In this document: one piece after another, positions 1-27,075 of the stretch
How positions within the stretch are numbered: position 1 is the stretch's first letter
Layout of the letters: every line of letters starts with the position of its first letter
Assembly (NCBI GenBank): GCA_963082875.1
Contig: OY720101.1
Location: 6,200,001 to 6,264,000, forward strand
Source: Corella eumyota
Lineage: Eukaryota; Chordata; Ascidiacea; Phlebobranchia; Corellidae
Direction: 5' to 3'
DNA length: 64,000 bases
Program-made: the position numbers and the translations under genes
The notes under the pieces: generated by a model
What the model was told of the DNA's origin: nothing
Seen by the model: the letters and a program-made list of their open reading frames with translations, nothing else
The model's database searches: none

Positions 1-1773
1 ACACCTAGCATGAGATCTGGACAAACTAAGTCGGAACTTGTGCTACACTTTCCAACCTCTGCCACTAATAATATTGAAAGCATAATTTAAACATTAAAAT
101 CAAAAAGGCAAACATAAACTAAGCAAATAGCTATGAATTGTTTTTTTTTAATTCGAAATTAAAAATTTTTCCAATTTAAAATATTACCAAACAAATGTTT
201 TTACCTTGATTTTCGCCATTGGTTGAATTGTACCTGTAGAATTCACACGAACTATTTTGAGGACAAATTGCATACGTTGAGTTATCGAAAACTGATTGCC
301 TGTTATCTTGTCGATTTATTCTGACACCTTGAGGACAAACCATATTACCTAGAACAAATTTACAATACAACATATTTATGTGAAATTAATTATACAAACA
401 GTAATAATTTAATTCCGATAACTTAAAAAATTACTAAATCAAAAAAAAAATTACCAAAACATCCTGGTACAGGTAAATTTCTAAAAAAGTTTCCAATGCT
501 GTTTAGTTGGTTCACAATGGGCCAAGAGTAATGTTTAAATTGAAGAGGTAATATTTCAAATAAGATAATGTGAAGTCCATTAGCATTACATCTGGTATTC
601 CAAGCTTCTATAATCTGATATTTTATTTTTCCAAATGCCCTAAAATTAAATTAACAGCATATTAACAACAAAATTATTTATATATATATATATAAATACA
701 TTTAAGTCCAAAAATGCTATAAAAACGTAGTGTTATTCTATGTATAGCAAATAACATTAAAAATATACAAACTAAAAATAAAAAAGGTATCTGAAACATA
801 TGTTAAAAAGAGTAAAAACTTAAACACTACAAAGAAAAAGTTCACTTCTAAAACTACTTACTCGCAAATTTCTGCAGATTCTGTTGCTTGATAAAACTGA
901 GTAACAAACTGAGTTCCCCATTTTATAAGATCGTTTACAATCTGGTTATCACATACCGGTTCGCCAATATAAATGTTGCTAATATTGTTTAAAAGATGGT
1001 TTAACAGAGCAGGGATTTGGTTGTCCAAAGGGCAAACAAATTGATAGATGGTTTCTTCGATCTGTAGTCGGGTATTGTTATCTAGGTTGATGACATCAAG
1101 AATTTGAGAAAGACTGTGAATATTACCACTTATCTGCCTAATTGCCTTTGAAAAATATGAAAACATTCGGTTAGTAATACTGTATATATAAATATGAAAA
1201 ATATAAAACATTTCAAAACACTTAAAACATGTGAAAAAGTGGGTTTTTAAGCTTGCTAGTTTAGCAAAATGTTACACACTTTTTTTCTTATAACATAAAG
1301 TAGCAATATTAGAAGTTGAAACAATACTTAAGTGACAAAATAACCAAACTTATATAAAGAAAAAATTATGCTATCAAGCAAAAAAATCCTACCAACAAGT
1401 TATCTTGAAATCCAGGTATGATATCGAAAAAAGAAGGACAGTCACTCTGTAAACAATCGTTTAAAACAGTAGCCAAGCAACTTATTGTGTTATCCAGACT
1501 TGCACTAGAAATAAACAGCGATGATAGTTTATATCTTAAACTGAGCATATCTAAAAACTGACTATAAGTATGTTAACTAAAGTTGAATTGACTTAAAAGT
1601 CGGGTTCTTTACATAAAGAACAAACTAATACACAATAAAAAAAATTCGTTTATAAAATACAGACCTACAGCGTTGATAATCCTTGTATGGATAACCATTT
1701 AGTAGAGCGAAAGAACAAAAATAAGTGTTTTGTAATGCCCCATCCACTGGACATGATGGTAGAAGAAGCAATA
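1..1773 (-). other. Module 4 of the secreted protein (truncated by window edge)
   Basis: Fourth copy, exons of 109, 112, 284, 185 and 144 nt plus the first 64 nt of the last exon. Landmarks are LLNGYPYKD, SLDNTISCL, QFVCPLDNQIP, GEPVCDNQIVND, AEICE, AFGKIKYQIIEAWN, MVCPQGVR, FDNSTYAICP and VAEVGKC. More modules could follow outside the window. Confidence 0.8.
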
Positions 1774-4700
1774 CTGAAGAATAAAGAAAGGCATAAATAT
1801 AATTGCCTTCAACATTAAAAAAATTTAAAATAAAGGATTTTAAATTTTATTAAACTCGACATTGACTTAATTTTTTTAAATATTTTAACTAGTTATTGTA
1901 ATTAATTTACAAACTTATTTACAACAACATAATTTTAATAAAATAATTTTACCATCATTAGGATCGGGGCAGTTTCCTTGCACGTTGTAAGTATAATTGG
2001 TTGGTGCAGGAGATATGGTAAATTCCTGGCATGTGTTTTCACTGCATTGCTTAGTATTACAAGTTAACTGTTTGCCTGGAAGTGTTACATCTGAACAGTT
2101 TGCAGAGCTGCCAGACAAACCACATCTGCCTTCTTGCAATGCAACTACATTTTAATTAAAGAAAAAGTTAAAATTAATTAATTAAAATAAATTTAAATGA
2201 CAGTTAACATGATGCAGTGGTTAATGGTAATAAACATCACTACATGAGGTCCTAAGTTTAATAAAAAAAAATACTTAAAAAGTATGTTTGATTATTGCTG
2301 TAATTTAATTGTTGTAAAAAATGAATTGATATATCACAACACATCAGTAGATTACAAGTAACATAACTAAAATTTAAATATTAATAAAAACTATTAAACT
2401 TTTATAAAAACTTACTTGCAGTGTTGTTACCATCATTAAAAGTTGCATTGTAGAAAACACAAACTGTATTCCTAGGACACAGAGAATATGAAGAGTTGTC
2501 AAATATTGACACCTTTGTTTCAAGCAAGTTCAGCCTTATGCCTTGGGGACAAACAGTCTCACCTAAAAATTTAATAAAATCATTTTAAATAATTTATTAA
2601 AATTAAGTCAAAAATTCGTTAAACCATATTACAAAATGCATTTTCCACAATTGAATTTTTTTTTACTATTATGAATCTTAAAATTTATTAGTTTGATATG
2701 ATAAGTTGCATTGAATACTTACAATAAACAAAACAAAAAACACAAGTTAAAACACAAAAAACAAAAAAATATTTACCGTTACAACCAGGCAATGGTATAT
2801 TTAAAACAAAGTCTTCCCCGATAGCAATAGCATTTTTAATTGTATTTGTATTGAATTTTAATTCAACTGGAAGGGTTGTGTCTAAAAGTTTATATAGTGC
2901 AGTGACATTGCACCTTCTGTTCCAAGCCTCTATCAACTGATATTTAATTCTTCCCATTGCCCTAAAATAAAAAAATTAAAACTATTTTAACCTCTCTGTT
3001 TGATCTTGCCTAAGTAGTAGTTTTCTTAATAAGGGGCTAGTACAGCTAATTCTAACATGACAAAAAGGCAATTCAAGAATTGGGCTTGATAACAAAAGTT
3101 ACTTTATAGTTACGCAGTTTAGTCAGCCTTACCATATATAAATGTTTATATAGAATTTTTTACAAAAATAACTTACTCGCATATGTCCCTGCTATCTTCA
3201 GCTTGATAAAAGCTTATTAAAAATTGCATAAGCCACTGAAACGCATCATCAACAATTTTATTATCACAAACAGGTTCGCCAACATTTACTGCCTGAATTT
3301 GCATAAATGATTGCATTAAAATGTCTGGAAGAGTTCTGTTAGTTGGGCATACAAATTCATCAACGTAAGGTTCAATTTGTGCAGAGTCATTGCCAATAAA
3401 CCGAAATAAATCGTCGAGTGATTTCACTTGAGTAAATGCTTGGCGAATTATCTAGTAAAATTTTTTTTAATAATTAAAAACTTTTTTTATTGGTAATTAA
3501 TAAGCCTGCACATTAACACAAAAGTTAGTTTAAAACCCCAAAAATTGAAAAACAAATTTTACTTAAACTAAATAAAACAAATCGGTTAAATTTATAGGCA
3601 AGAACAGTTACCGGTAAATATTCATCAATGCCTGGAATTAAATTAAGAATAGAAGAGCAATTTCCATCAAAACAAAAATTCAGTTTATTTGCTAAACAAG
3701 TTATTGCCAAATCTATATTAGCTCTGTAATATAAACAACAATTTAATAGTTAGTATAAGGAAAATGTTTTCCAACAAGTATTAACTAATATATTAAAAAA
3801 TTTATTTAAAGTTGACGAACTACTAATGTTACCGAATACCTGCATGAAATAGTGTTGTTGTAAGGGTAGTTGTTTAAAAGTGGATAAATGCATTGGTAAC
3901 TCTCATCAAGTACATCTCGTAATCCACAAGCAGGTAACACAATCACCTCTAAAAAGTCACAAAAAAAAACTTAAATATTTTATTTCAAATGCACTTTTAG
4001 TATTAAAAAAGTTCCATTGCAAATGTTAAAATTTTAACATTAAAAAAATAAGCGGCCTACCTCTTTTTAGTACTAAGCATTGGCCTTCTCTTCTTGGCGG
4101 GATAGTAAATTCCTGGCAAGTTATTTTGGTGCACAAAGTAGAAGTGCAATTTAAATTTTGATTTGATGTTTTTTTTAAATCACTGCATGAATTTTCATTT
4201 GAATTTTGAACACATTTTCCAATTTGTGTAGCAACTAAAAAGTTTGTAGTTTAAAGATTAATAAAATGTATAAAATTTAAATAAAATATACTTAATAACT
4301 TAAAAATAAAATTCCATCAATAAATATTTTTTAACTACTATATAAACATAAATCAATAATATTGGAAATTACAATTATAAATTGTATGATAATATAAATA
4401 ATTACAATAAGTATTCACCTAAATTATTATCTTGTACAGATGTGATGTTTATAAAATTGCAGTTGCTTTTAGGTGGACAAAGTGAATAAGTTGAATTGTC
4501 AAATATTGGAATTTTATTGGCAACTGAATAAATTCTATATCCTTGTGGACAAACAACAAGATCTAAAACAAAAAATAAAATCTTTTACAACAATATAAAA
4601 GTTACAACACTTTCCAAGATACTAAATAAAAGTTTAAATCCGTCTTTCTTTAATCTAGGTAACAAAAAATTGTGTTCGCACACTTATAAAAAACACCACA

Positions 4701-7700
4701 TTTTGAGATCATGGGTTTAATCCTTACTGTTTCCATTGTGTATAAAAATTTAAACTAGGTGAAGTATCATAACCTTAACTAGACACAATGTAATTAATAT
4801 TGTTTTCTAGGTTTTTTGAGGAAAAAACATTATATTTAATCTTACCATTACATCCTGGTACTGGAAAGTTAATGAAAAAATCTTCTAGAATGTTTGGTAT
4901 TTTGACAAGGTCGCTAAAATATTGTGAGAATTCATCAGGTAAAATGTTACCAATTAAATGAAATAAATCTTTTTCACTGCATCTTTGATTCCAGGCCTCT
5001 ATTGCTTGGTATTTTAAAGTACCAATAGCTCTAAACAATTTTTTTTTATTAAAAAAGGTTTATACTTGGCAAGAGAATGTAATCATGCAGCAGAAATTAA
5101 ATACTTTTTATACAAAATAGTTTAAACCTTATTAAGTTAAAAAAATCATTGTTTCTATTATTTGCCTAACCCAAAAATAGCAAAGTCAAAATTAATTTTA
5201 AATTTTATAAAATTCATTTAAAAAACCTACTCGCAAATATCTGCCTGATCCTCTGCTATATAAAACCTTTTTATAAACTGTACCGCCCAACTAAAAAGAT
5301 CGTCAACAATTTTGTTGTCACAGATTGGCTCTCCCAAATTAAGAGGTTCGATTGAGCTGAAAAATTGTTGGATAACCAGAGGGATTGTTCTATTAGTTGG
5401 ACAAACAAATTGATTTATCATTTCTTGTACTTCCGGACCAGTTTGGTTGTTCATATCGATACGATTTATTAGTTGGTTTAGGGTAGTAACATCAGCAAGA
5501 ATGAATCTAACTGCCTGTATAAAAAAAAATTTTTTAATTTTGGTTAGCATACAACTCCATAAAATAACATATATGCAAAAAGATCAACATCTACATTTTA
5601 AAAGAGATGATATCAAAATCTTTAAATAAAAAACTAAAAAAAAAATTTTATTTAAATTTTACGGGTAAAAAAAATTATAAAAATTTTAATCTACTTGAAA
5701 TATAGTTGCATTATAACCAGGTATAGCATCTAGAATAGAGGGACAATTTCCATCAAAACATTCTGAAACAACTGGTACTAAGCAAGCTATAGCTCCATCA
5801 ATATTAGATCTTTAAACAAAAGTTACATTAGCGTTTACAAAAATTTATTACACATAAAATTATTGGTTTTCAAACTAAGATTATATCCAGAAAACACGTA
5901 TTATTAAAACTGAAAAACTTTTTTTAGAATCTTGAAAAGTGTTAATTTTATTTTATATATATATAGCTAAAAGTTAAGCATAACAAAATGTTAATTAAAT
6001 ATATAGAACTAACTACCTGCAAGTTTGTGTGGTGTTGTAAGGGTAGCCATTTAAAACAGGTCCAAGACATTTAAAACCTTCTTTTAATATTTCTTTAAGT
6101 GAACAAGCAGGTAAGACTTGGAGGTCTGTTGAACTGTTTGTACAACTTTTAATTTCTAAAGTTAAAAACAATTTAAGTTATAAAGAACACAACAACATAC
6201 ATATGAAATAAATGAATTATTTTTTTTTATATTTATAGATTTAAACTTTTCAACATACCTTTGCAATAAGTACCATTGCCAGTAAATCCAGCATTACAAA
6301 CACACAAAGGTGAACTTCCAAACAGTTTACAGCTTGCATTAACATGACATGTCTCAAAACATAAACCAGTAGTGTCTAAACATAATTATAAAAAGTTTTA
6401 ATCAACTTGATATTTAAATTTTACGAATAGTTGAATATTTAATGCAAATGGTTTAATATGCAAGTTTCCTATGCCATGATAATAAGAAATAAGAAAAAAA
6501 ATCTATTTTGCTTGTAAAAATATCAAAATTTAAAATTTTAATTTTAATCAAGTAAACAAAGTTTAAAAAGTTTGCATACAAATAGCAGGACTTCCATTAA
6601 AAAAATTTGATTCAGGATTATTAGTTTGCCAATCATCAAATTGTTGAATTAAAGATTCTGCGGTAAAATTTGAGTTTGCTGAATAAACTTTAAAACTGTA
6701 AAAAAATTCAAAAACAATTCAAGAAATTTTAAGGTCATTTGATTTACTTTTTATAGTGAACATAAATTTAAATAAATCTTTTTTAAATTAATAATTGTTT
6801 AAAACCAATTAACTCTTACTAAATATATTATTTAAACTTTATTTTATTAATTAATAGGTAAAAGTTATTCAATAGACGAATTAACCATGTGATCCATATT
6901 TGAAATCATTTTAAAGCCTTAAAAATTGTTAAGGATAAATCCAACTTTTCTTAGTATTCTTACATCATAACTACACTTCCGAGACCAGACATTCCCAAAA
7001 AATTAGATGATAGAGAAATGTAAGCGCCTACAAGACTTTCCACACCAGGTGTCATACTTATAACTTGACCTAGAACACTGCGTGGAGCCAATTGAAACTG
7101 CGGTAAACCAACTGCTGGAGGATTATTGTTTTGTGCAAAACTGCCCCTGCCAAATCCAGTTATTTCAACCAAATTGAATATTGAAGATAAGGGAGTTTTT
7201 AAAAGACTTATAAGCTGTCTGGATTCGGTTGAATTTAAATTAGAATATTGATAAACGTACACTAAGTTTTCTAATGTAACACTTAAAGAAATTCCATCTA
7301 AAAAAATAACAGAAGAAAAATTATTTTTTTAAAACCAAGTAAAATTTAATACACATTATACCTAAGTTAAAATAATGTATTTAATAAACAAAATATTTAT
7401 ATTACTTTTAAAAAAAATATATGCTTTCTTAAAACAGCTTGAACAAAATTTTTTGTATATTTACCTTGGCATTTAGTTGATGGAGGTATATCTTCACAAA
7501 CACAAAAGTAAGTTCCATTTTTGTTTAAACACTGGGTTTCTTTAGGACAGTTAGCAGTTTCTGCCTCACATTCGTTTATATCTAAAAATATACATTTACA
7601 ATTTATATTTAGATATAGATAATTATTTAAATGTTAAGAAGCTTTAAGTTAATTTTTTATTTTATTTATGTTACAGTTTTGTAAGACAAGAATAATCTTT

Positions 7701-10700
7701 TTTGATTATTTTTTTATTTAAATTTATAAAAAATAATTTCTTTAAGTTTTTTAAATTGTCATACCAACGCAAGTTTTCCCATCTCCATAGTAACCCTCAT
7801 TGCATTGACATTCAGTTAAGTTATTTGTGGAAGTACAAGTTGCCAAAAAACCGCAATCATCATTTCCATATCCATCTTCATAAATAATTTATATAATATA
7901 AATGATACCAATTTTTTGCATTTTTCAAATTTCATGTTTAAAAATTTTCGAAATTACTAGTAGCCTAATTTTTATAAGAATAATTATTTCATTTGTTTTC
8001 TTTTTTTCTACAAAAAAGTTAATAATAAAACAACTTTAAAATATATTAACCATTTTCAAATTTACTAACCCAGAACTGAAATATTGCAAGGTATTGGCTT
8101 AGATGGGTCGATGGTAAATTCTTGGCAAGTCTCTGCATTACACTGTTTAGATTTACAAATATGATCAGTGAACAAATTAAAAAAATCAACATCCGGACAT
8201 TCTGGATTTTGTGATTGTGGTAGGCAATTCCCCACTTGAGCAACTGAATAGAAATTGAGTTTAATTTTTTAGCTTAAATTAATTTTTTCAGTCATGGGTT
8301 CAAAATTTTTAAGTATTTATCACATTAACTTAAAAACAACAGTTTAAAGTTGCTCTTTCTATATAACATATTATTTAAGATACTAAAAATAAATTTAAAG
8401 CTTCTTATGACATAAATGCAGTAGGAATCTAATTTAGCACCTAATTTGGGTTTATTTTAAACCCAATTTTAAATTCCTAAATAATGAAATGCCATTATAT
8501 ACAAAGAATTTATAAAGTTAACAATACTATTAAAATATGTTACCCAGACTAGAGCCAACCGACTTATTGAAATCATAGAAAGCACAAGTTGAGTTGTTGG
8601 GACAAATCGAATACGATGAGCTATCAAAAACAGAAACTTTATCTTTTTGTTCAATATTTATTCTGGTTCCTTGTGGACATACTACACGATCTAAACAAGG
8701 TATTGCCAGATTATTAAAAAATTAAAAAATAACAAAATTTCAATATTTTTTTAATGTAAAACCTATGCATAAATCAAAATATAATATATACATTAAATTT
8801 TACTATTTTTTTATGTGATAATCTACAAGCAATTAAAATTTTAAGAGTTAAACCTCAATAAATAACGAATTTAAGCATAAACAGTAAACAAAATCAAGAT
8901 AATGTAAACATTTCACCTTTACAGCCAGGTGTCGGTCTATTCAGATAAAATCTTCCCAAAGTTTGCAAAGTCCTATTAATTTGGTGTGTGTAAGAACTCC
9001 AACCTTTTGGAAGTAGATTGGAGAATATGTCAAGAAATGCCACAGTAGAACCACATCTCCTCGTCCATATCTCAACTAACTGGTATTTTATGCGCCCAAA
9101 AGCTCTAAAAAGAAATTAATAGCTATGTAATGATAACCTTAAATTTTATTCATTTTTTTGAATTTATTTATTCTATTTAGTACACTTTATAGGTACATTC
9201 TATCTAGTATACCTTAGGTACAAACCAATACTGTTTTAATATAATAAGGAAAATAAGTTTACTAACTCGCAAATTTGTGCTTGATCTTTAGCCCTATAGA
9301 AACTTCTTATAAACTCAACACCAAACTCAATAGTGCTGTCCAGAATCTGATGATCACACCAATAATTTTCAGCATCAATCTTCGGAATTTGACTAAACAC
9401 TTCATTCAATATTTCTGGAACTTTCCGATCAATAGGACATGCAAATTGGTTTACAAGATTTTCCACATTTTCAAGGTCAGAACCAGTTATGTTCAGAGCT
9501 TCCCATATATCAGAAAGGCTGTTTATTTGGCTGAGATATTGTCCCACCAACTGCAAAAATATAACCATTAAATACCAAGGTTGACAATGATCAAAACATT
9601 GTTGGCAATAATAAAAAAAAGATCTCGGAAAAATATTTTTAAGAATTAATACTCTGGTTCACAACATGAAGTTGTGATTTCGATCTACACTTTTTTATTT
9701 AAAGTATTTGGTTAAAACATTAAAAAAATTAAACATTTTTAATAATACTCCATATAAGTAGATTACGCATAGTATAGTAACCAAAAATATAGAATGTTTA
9801 TAAGGTTTTTTACCTGCAGTGTTTGATTATAATCAGGTATAAGATCTTCAAACTTCGTGGAACAACTTCCAGTTAAACAAGTTGAAGCAGGCAAAGTCAC
9901 ACATGCTATAGCATCATCTAAATTTGATCTAAACAAAACATATTTGTATTTTTATCATTGTCACTGAATTTTAAATCACGTGTTGTGCAATAAGTTAGGG
10001 TAATCCCCAAAATAACACGTGCATATAAACACCATATTCATTGCTAAAGCTATTAAGAGATTTTGGTACGTAATGTAAATATGATACTATTTTTTATTAA
10101 AGTAATAGCTGTGGCGTCACGATATAACTTTATAACGTTTCTGGTTACTGTAAAAAACTTGCGCGATAAAGTAGGACTTCTGAGAAACTTCAACCAAAAC
10201 ACTTTAGCCATTTAAGATGATTAATATATTACAGCAACAATTTAAAATCTCTAATATACGACCTGGCTACCTGCAAACTGATGTGTTTGAGTAGGGATAG
10301 CCATTCAGTAAAATATCGAGACAGGGGAAAGTAAATTCCAAAATATCTCCAAACGTACAATTGGGAAGAACTTGTACGTCGTCGTTTCCTGCACAAACCC
10401 CGTTTTCTGTAAAACAATATAAAAAAATTAATTAAATTTTAAATAGTAGGAAATATATACTATATTTAAAATAATTTATGGAAACATAAAATCTGCCACC
10501 TATTATTTGCGGAAAGTGTTAAATAAGATTAATCAACGAAATGTAAATGATCAAAATATTTTTAGCTAACAAAGTAAACTTATATATTCAAAATAAGCTA
10601 CATTTTGGCATTGACAATTGTAATTTAACTATTTAAATGCGTATTGCGAGAATGTGTATTAAACTTTCATTAATTTATAGGATTTTAAAGTTAATAAAAT

Positions 10701-10786
10701 ACGATCGGTTTGATTAACTTACGCGCTTTTGAGGTTTCCGTGCAATATCCAAGAATTAGCACAAAGAGAATTAATCTCCAGGCCAT
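1..10786 (-). CDS. Large secreted modular cysteine-rich protein with EGF and SEA domains (5' part, 30 exons)
   Basis: I do not recognise this protein as a named family. The start at 10786 opens with MAWRLILFVLILGYC, a good signal peptide, so the product should be secreted or on the cell surface. Exons read by GT/AG borders and frame (high to low): 10723-10786, 10271-10406, 9814-9928, 9267-9550, 8917-9104, 8544-8690, 8070-8243, 7765-7875, 7465-7581, 6964-7297, 6580-6695, 6259-6375, 6017-6155, 5695-5809, 5231-5514, 4846-5030, 4419-4562, 4061-4234, 3840-3948, 3612-3723, 3177-3451, 2777-2961, 2416-2562, 1953-2144, 1665-1773, 1393-1504, 862-1145, 455-639, 205-348, 1-64. They sum to 4862 nt with an open frame. 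The 3' end lies outside the window. Many N-x-S/T sites and a regular cysteine pattern fit an extracellular protein. The window cannot show whether it is anchored in the membrane. Confidence 0.85.
1953..3948 (-). other. Module 3 of the secreted protein (six exons)
   Basis: Third copy, exons of 109, 112, 275, 185, 147 and 192 nt. Landmarks are LLNNYPYNN, ANIDLAITCL, EFVCPTNRTLP, GEPVCDNKIVDD, RDICE, AMGRIKYQLIEAWN, VCPQGIR, FDNSSYSLCP and CQEFTI. The last exon is longer than in the other modules because it continues past CQEFTI with a PDPNDG tail. Confidence 0.8.
4061..6155 (-). other. Module 2 of the secreted protein (six exons)
   Basis: Second copy of the module, with exons of 139, 115, 284, 185, 144 and 174 nt; the 115, 284 and 174 nt exons match module 1 in length exactly. 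Landmarks are VLNGYPYN, SNIDGAIACL, QFVCPTNRTIP, GEPICDNKIVDD, ADICE, AIGTLKYQAIEAWN, VVCPQGYR, FDNSTYSLCP and CQEFTI. It follows the third EGF directly. Confidence 0.8.
6259..7875 (-). other. EGF-EGF-SEA-like-EGF insert between modules 1 and 2
   Basis: Five exons. 7765-7875 is an EGF-like domain (DGYGNDDCG ... CQCNEGYYGDGKTC). 7465-7581 is a second EGF opening with DINEC, the calcium-binding signature. 6964-7297 plus 6580-6695 form a SEA-like domain: an N-terminal strand and helix with LLKTPLSSIF, an extra stretch of about 50 residues, then GLGSVVMIFKVYS, which matches the G|SVVV self-cleavage site of SEA domains. 6259-6375 is a third EGF (CVCNAGFTGNG). The insert is phase 1-1 as a whole. 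It occurs only once, so it was inserted after, or lost from, the module duplications. Confidence 0.8.
8070..10406 (-). other. Module 1 of the secreted protein (six exons)
   Basis: First copy of a six-exon, roughly 348-residue module. Its exons a-f carry, in order: a cysteine pair ending LLNGYPY; SNLDDAIACV with a C..GSC pair; QFACPIDR then a helix-like stretch ending AKDQAQICE; AFGRIKYQLVE with RRC; VCPQGTR then FDSSSYSICP; and a last exon ending near CQEFTI. The module enters and leaves in phase 1, so it can be duplicated without breaking the frame. In module 1 the usual GEPVCDN motif of exon c is replaced by a diverged stretch with WCDHQ. The fold is unknown to me. Confidence 0.8.
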
Positions 10787-12889
10787 GCTCTTTTCCAATA
10801 AAACTCTTCTGTTCAAAATTACGTTAAATAAAAAACGAAGCTAAATAATGCAGTTATACTAGAAAAATATAGAATGAAATCTGTAGCTTTCAAGATATCA
10901 CTATTAAATGTAATTTTCCTTAGTGAAATATTGTGTAGGCTAAAAAAACTATGGCTAAATCAACATACTATTATTACGCTATTGCAACGGCCTTTACTAC
11001 ACCTTTCAAGCAATTTTAATTTGCGTTACAATATAAGAGAATAAAAGTTGTTCCAGATCATGCAGAGAGGTGGATTTTAAATTGTGTGAATCATTTATTA
11101 TTTTTTCCGCCTTACTATTAATAATTGTTAGGTTAATATTTTGATAACCCATCCGTTGTTATTTTTGAAAAACTTTTGCTGTAGTCATATATACTTACAG
11201 ATTGATAGTTTGCTAACAATAAATACTGTTTCATTTAAGTGATAGTACGTAAGCAATGACTTAGTAGGTTCACTAGAAATCTAAGACAATCGCGTGGTAA
11301 TGGCTCATTGTGAATAATGTTTTTATTGTTTTAAGAACACACTCCTCGGTTCGACCTCACTGATTCTATGCCGTATCATCCTTAAGTAAGACCAGACCAC
11401 GTATAAGGGCATTAACTTTTGCTAAGTCTATATCAACAAAATTTAAAACTGCAAATGTCTGCTTGAGACTTTGCCGGTATAGCAAAAGTTAACTCTATGT
11501 TTAGGCCGAAAAGCCAACATTTTTACATAAATACTTTATAAAACCCGCTTAAATTGTGATAACTTATTGTTAAAATACAATCAATTTAATTCTCTTACTA
11601 TTGAAACGACATCTTCTTTAAAATCATTGATAAAACCTTGCCTCCTGCATACTAGAGTAAAGATTTGACTATCGTCATATCCTAAATAATCTCTAATAAC
11701 AATTAAGACAATAATCGTACAATCATACACGGAAGCAATAGAAAGAAAAACAACAAGAATAGCATTATGTCAATCAAAGACTGAGCCAATCAAAACACTG
11801 AATGGGCGGGGCTTAGCGCAATATGTTTATTATGATGTACGTTTAAAAATATGCAATATGAATTGCATACAGTTTTGTTAAATTTATTAATTTTACCTTT
11901 TTTACTTAGAAAAATATAGTTCGGTTTAAAAAATTTAATTTCTGATTAATGTAAATGATTTACTAACATAATTTTTAGGCATATACCAGACAAAAACGTG
12001 AACACAAAACTGGGTAAGGGATAACAATGTTACCCTATGATTAGACTGTAAAGTTGCCCTTTTCATTTCGAGGATTATTTGTTTTGTTTTTTCGTTAACC
12101 ATATGGTCAGATAGGCCTAATGTGCTCTTTTTATGTTAAATTTTTTTAACAAAACTGGTCAATATTAGGTGTAATAATATATTTTTCATGTTAAAATAAT
12201 TGCACACTAGCAGCTAATACAGAAAATGGGCAAAAAATATATTTTCTTACTTAGCTACAAAAATTATTTTTATAACACAAAAAAGCATTTTACAAAATAG
12301 CAAACTGTTTTTTCTTTGCACAGGTATATATATATATGTGAAGACTTAAATACAGGCATTATTTTTTTTTAATTTACATTAACAGTTATAAAATAACATA
12401 AAAATAGATTTTACAAGTACAGTACCCAAATATTTTTTTTAAATACCTACAATGCAGTTAAACAAAACAAAAAATGCCCCAAAAAATGTTTGCTAACATA
12501 AATATTTTACTTATAATAATAAAATTTATTTACAAATGTTACAATATTTAAAAATTAAATGGAACTGTGTAAAAATTTGGGCTAAATATTAAATAATTTA
12601 AATAATTTTTGATAAAAAGGTCAATTTTAAAAAGTAACTTCTCAACATAAATTTGTGCACTGCATTAAATAGAATTTCTGCACGAAAAAATTTACATACT
12701 TTTAAAACAATTAAATTGTAAGCTTAACAACGACAAAAAAAAAATCCAGAAAAATAAAGTTCACAGAAAAGAAAGTAACCAAAAATAATTATTTTATAAA
12801 TTCAGCAAAGTAAAATCAAATTTGAAAGAAATAAAATTAAAAATTAGAGTAATAGCCATTTAAAAGAATTAGAAAAAAATCCCAACTCT
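10787..12889. other. Intergenic region between the two minus-strand genes
   Basis: It holds the upstream region of the secreted-protein gene and the downstream region of the AMP deaminase gene. A possible splice acceptor (TTTTGAACAG on the minus strand, near 10808-10817) lies just before the start codon, so the 5' untranslated region may have an upstream exon or a trans-spliced leader. A TTTATT at 12525-12530 (AATAAA on the minus strand) is one candidate poly(A) signal for the deaminase. No open frame of note. Confidence 0.5.
11786..11812. promoter_or_regulatory. CCAAT box plus GC box, candidate promoter
   Basis: GAGCCAAT is followed about 14 bases later by GGGCGGGGC, the only GC-box-like string seen in a very AT-rich gap. 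It sits about 1 kb upstream of the secreted-protein start codon. It would act as that gene's promoter only if a 5' untranslated exon lies in between, which I could not prove. Confidence 0.35.
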
Positions 12890-26463
<13,574 letters not shown>

Positions 26464-27075
26464 TATTGTAAGAATGGAAAATGAAAGTTATAAACAGTAA
26501 ATTTACTTTTAAAAAAAGGTTTATACCTGTATAACACATTAGCAATTTAATAAAACTTTAAAAAATAAAACTGAAATCTTTAATAGTTTTTTTAGACAAC
26601 ATAATAAAGCATAGGTATATACCTATATACTATTGTTTAATTATTAACTTTAATACTCAAGTTTAAAAAGTACCTACTGCTTTCAGATTATTTATGTTGT
26701 AAACTTTGGACTTTTCACGCTATTAATTGGGTAAATTGACAAGAGAATAATTAATGAAACATAAACAGTATTAAGTTGAGTTGTATCTGTGGTGGGTTAT
26801 TCTAACATTAATATCATTTTAGTTAAATTGAACACCCTAATTTTCTTATTACAGAATTTTCAAAAAACATGTGTGAAATTTCAAACAAATTAAGGCCAAC
26901 CCTCGCATTAACAATACCAAAAGCTGTAAAAATATTTATGTAACTTGATATGGCATAGAATTAAAAAGCACTAACAAACTAAGTTACAAATTGATGGGCC
27001 TTACTTGAAACTTAAATAACTTACCTCACAGGTTTATGACAGAGAAATTTTATAGCAATAGTTTATGTTAATTTG
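26464..27075. other. Upstream region of AMPD
   Basis: AT-rich sequence before the AMPD start codon, the expected place for its 5' untranslated region and promoter. No clear TATA or GC box was recognised. Confidence 0.4.
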
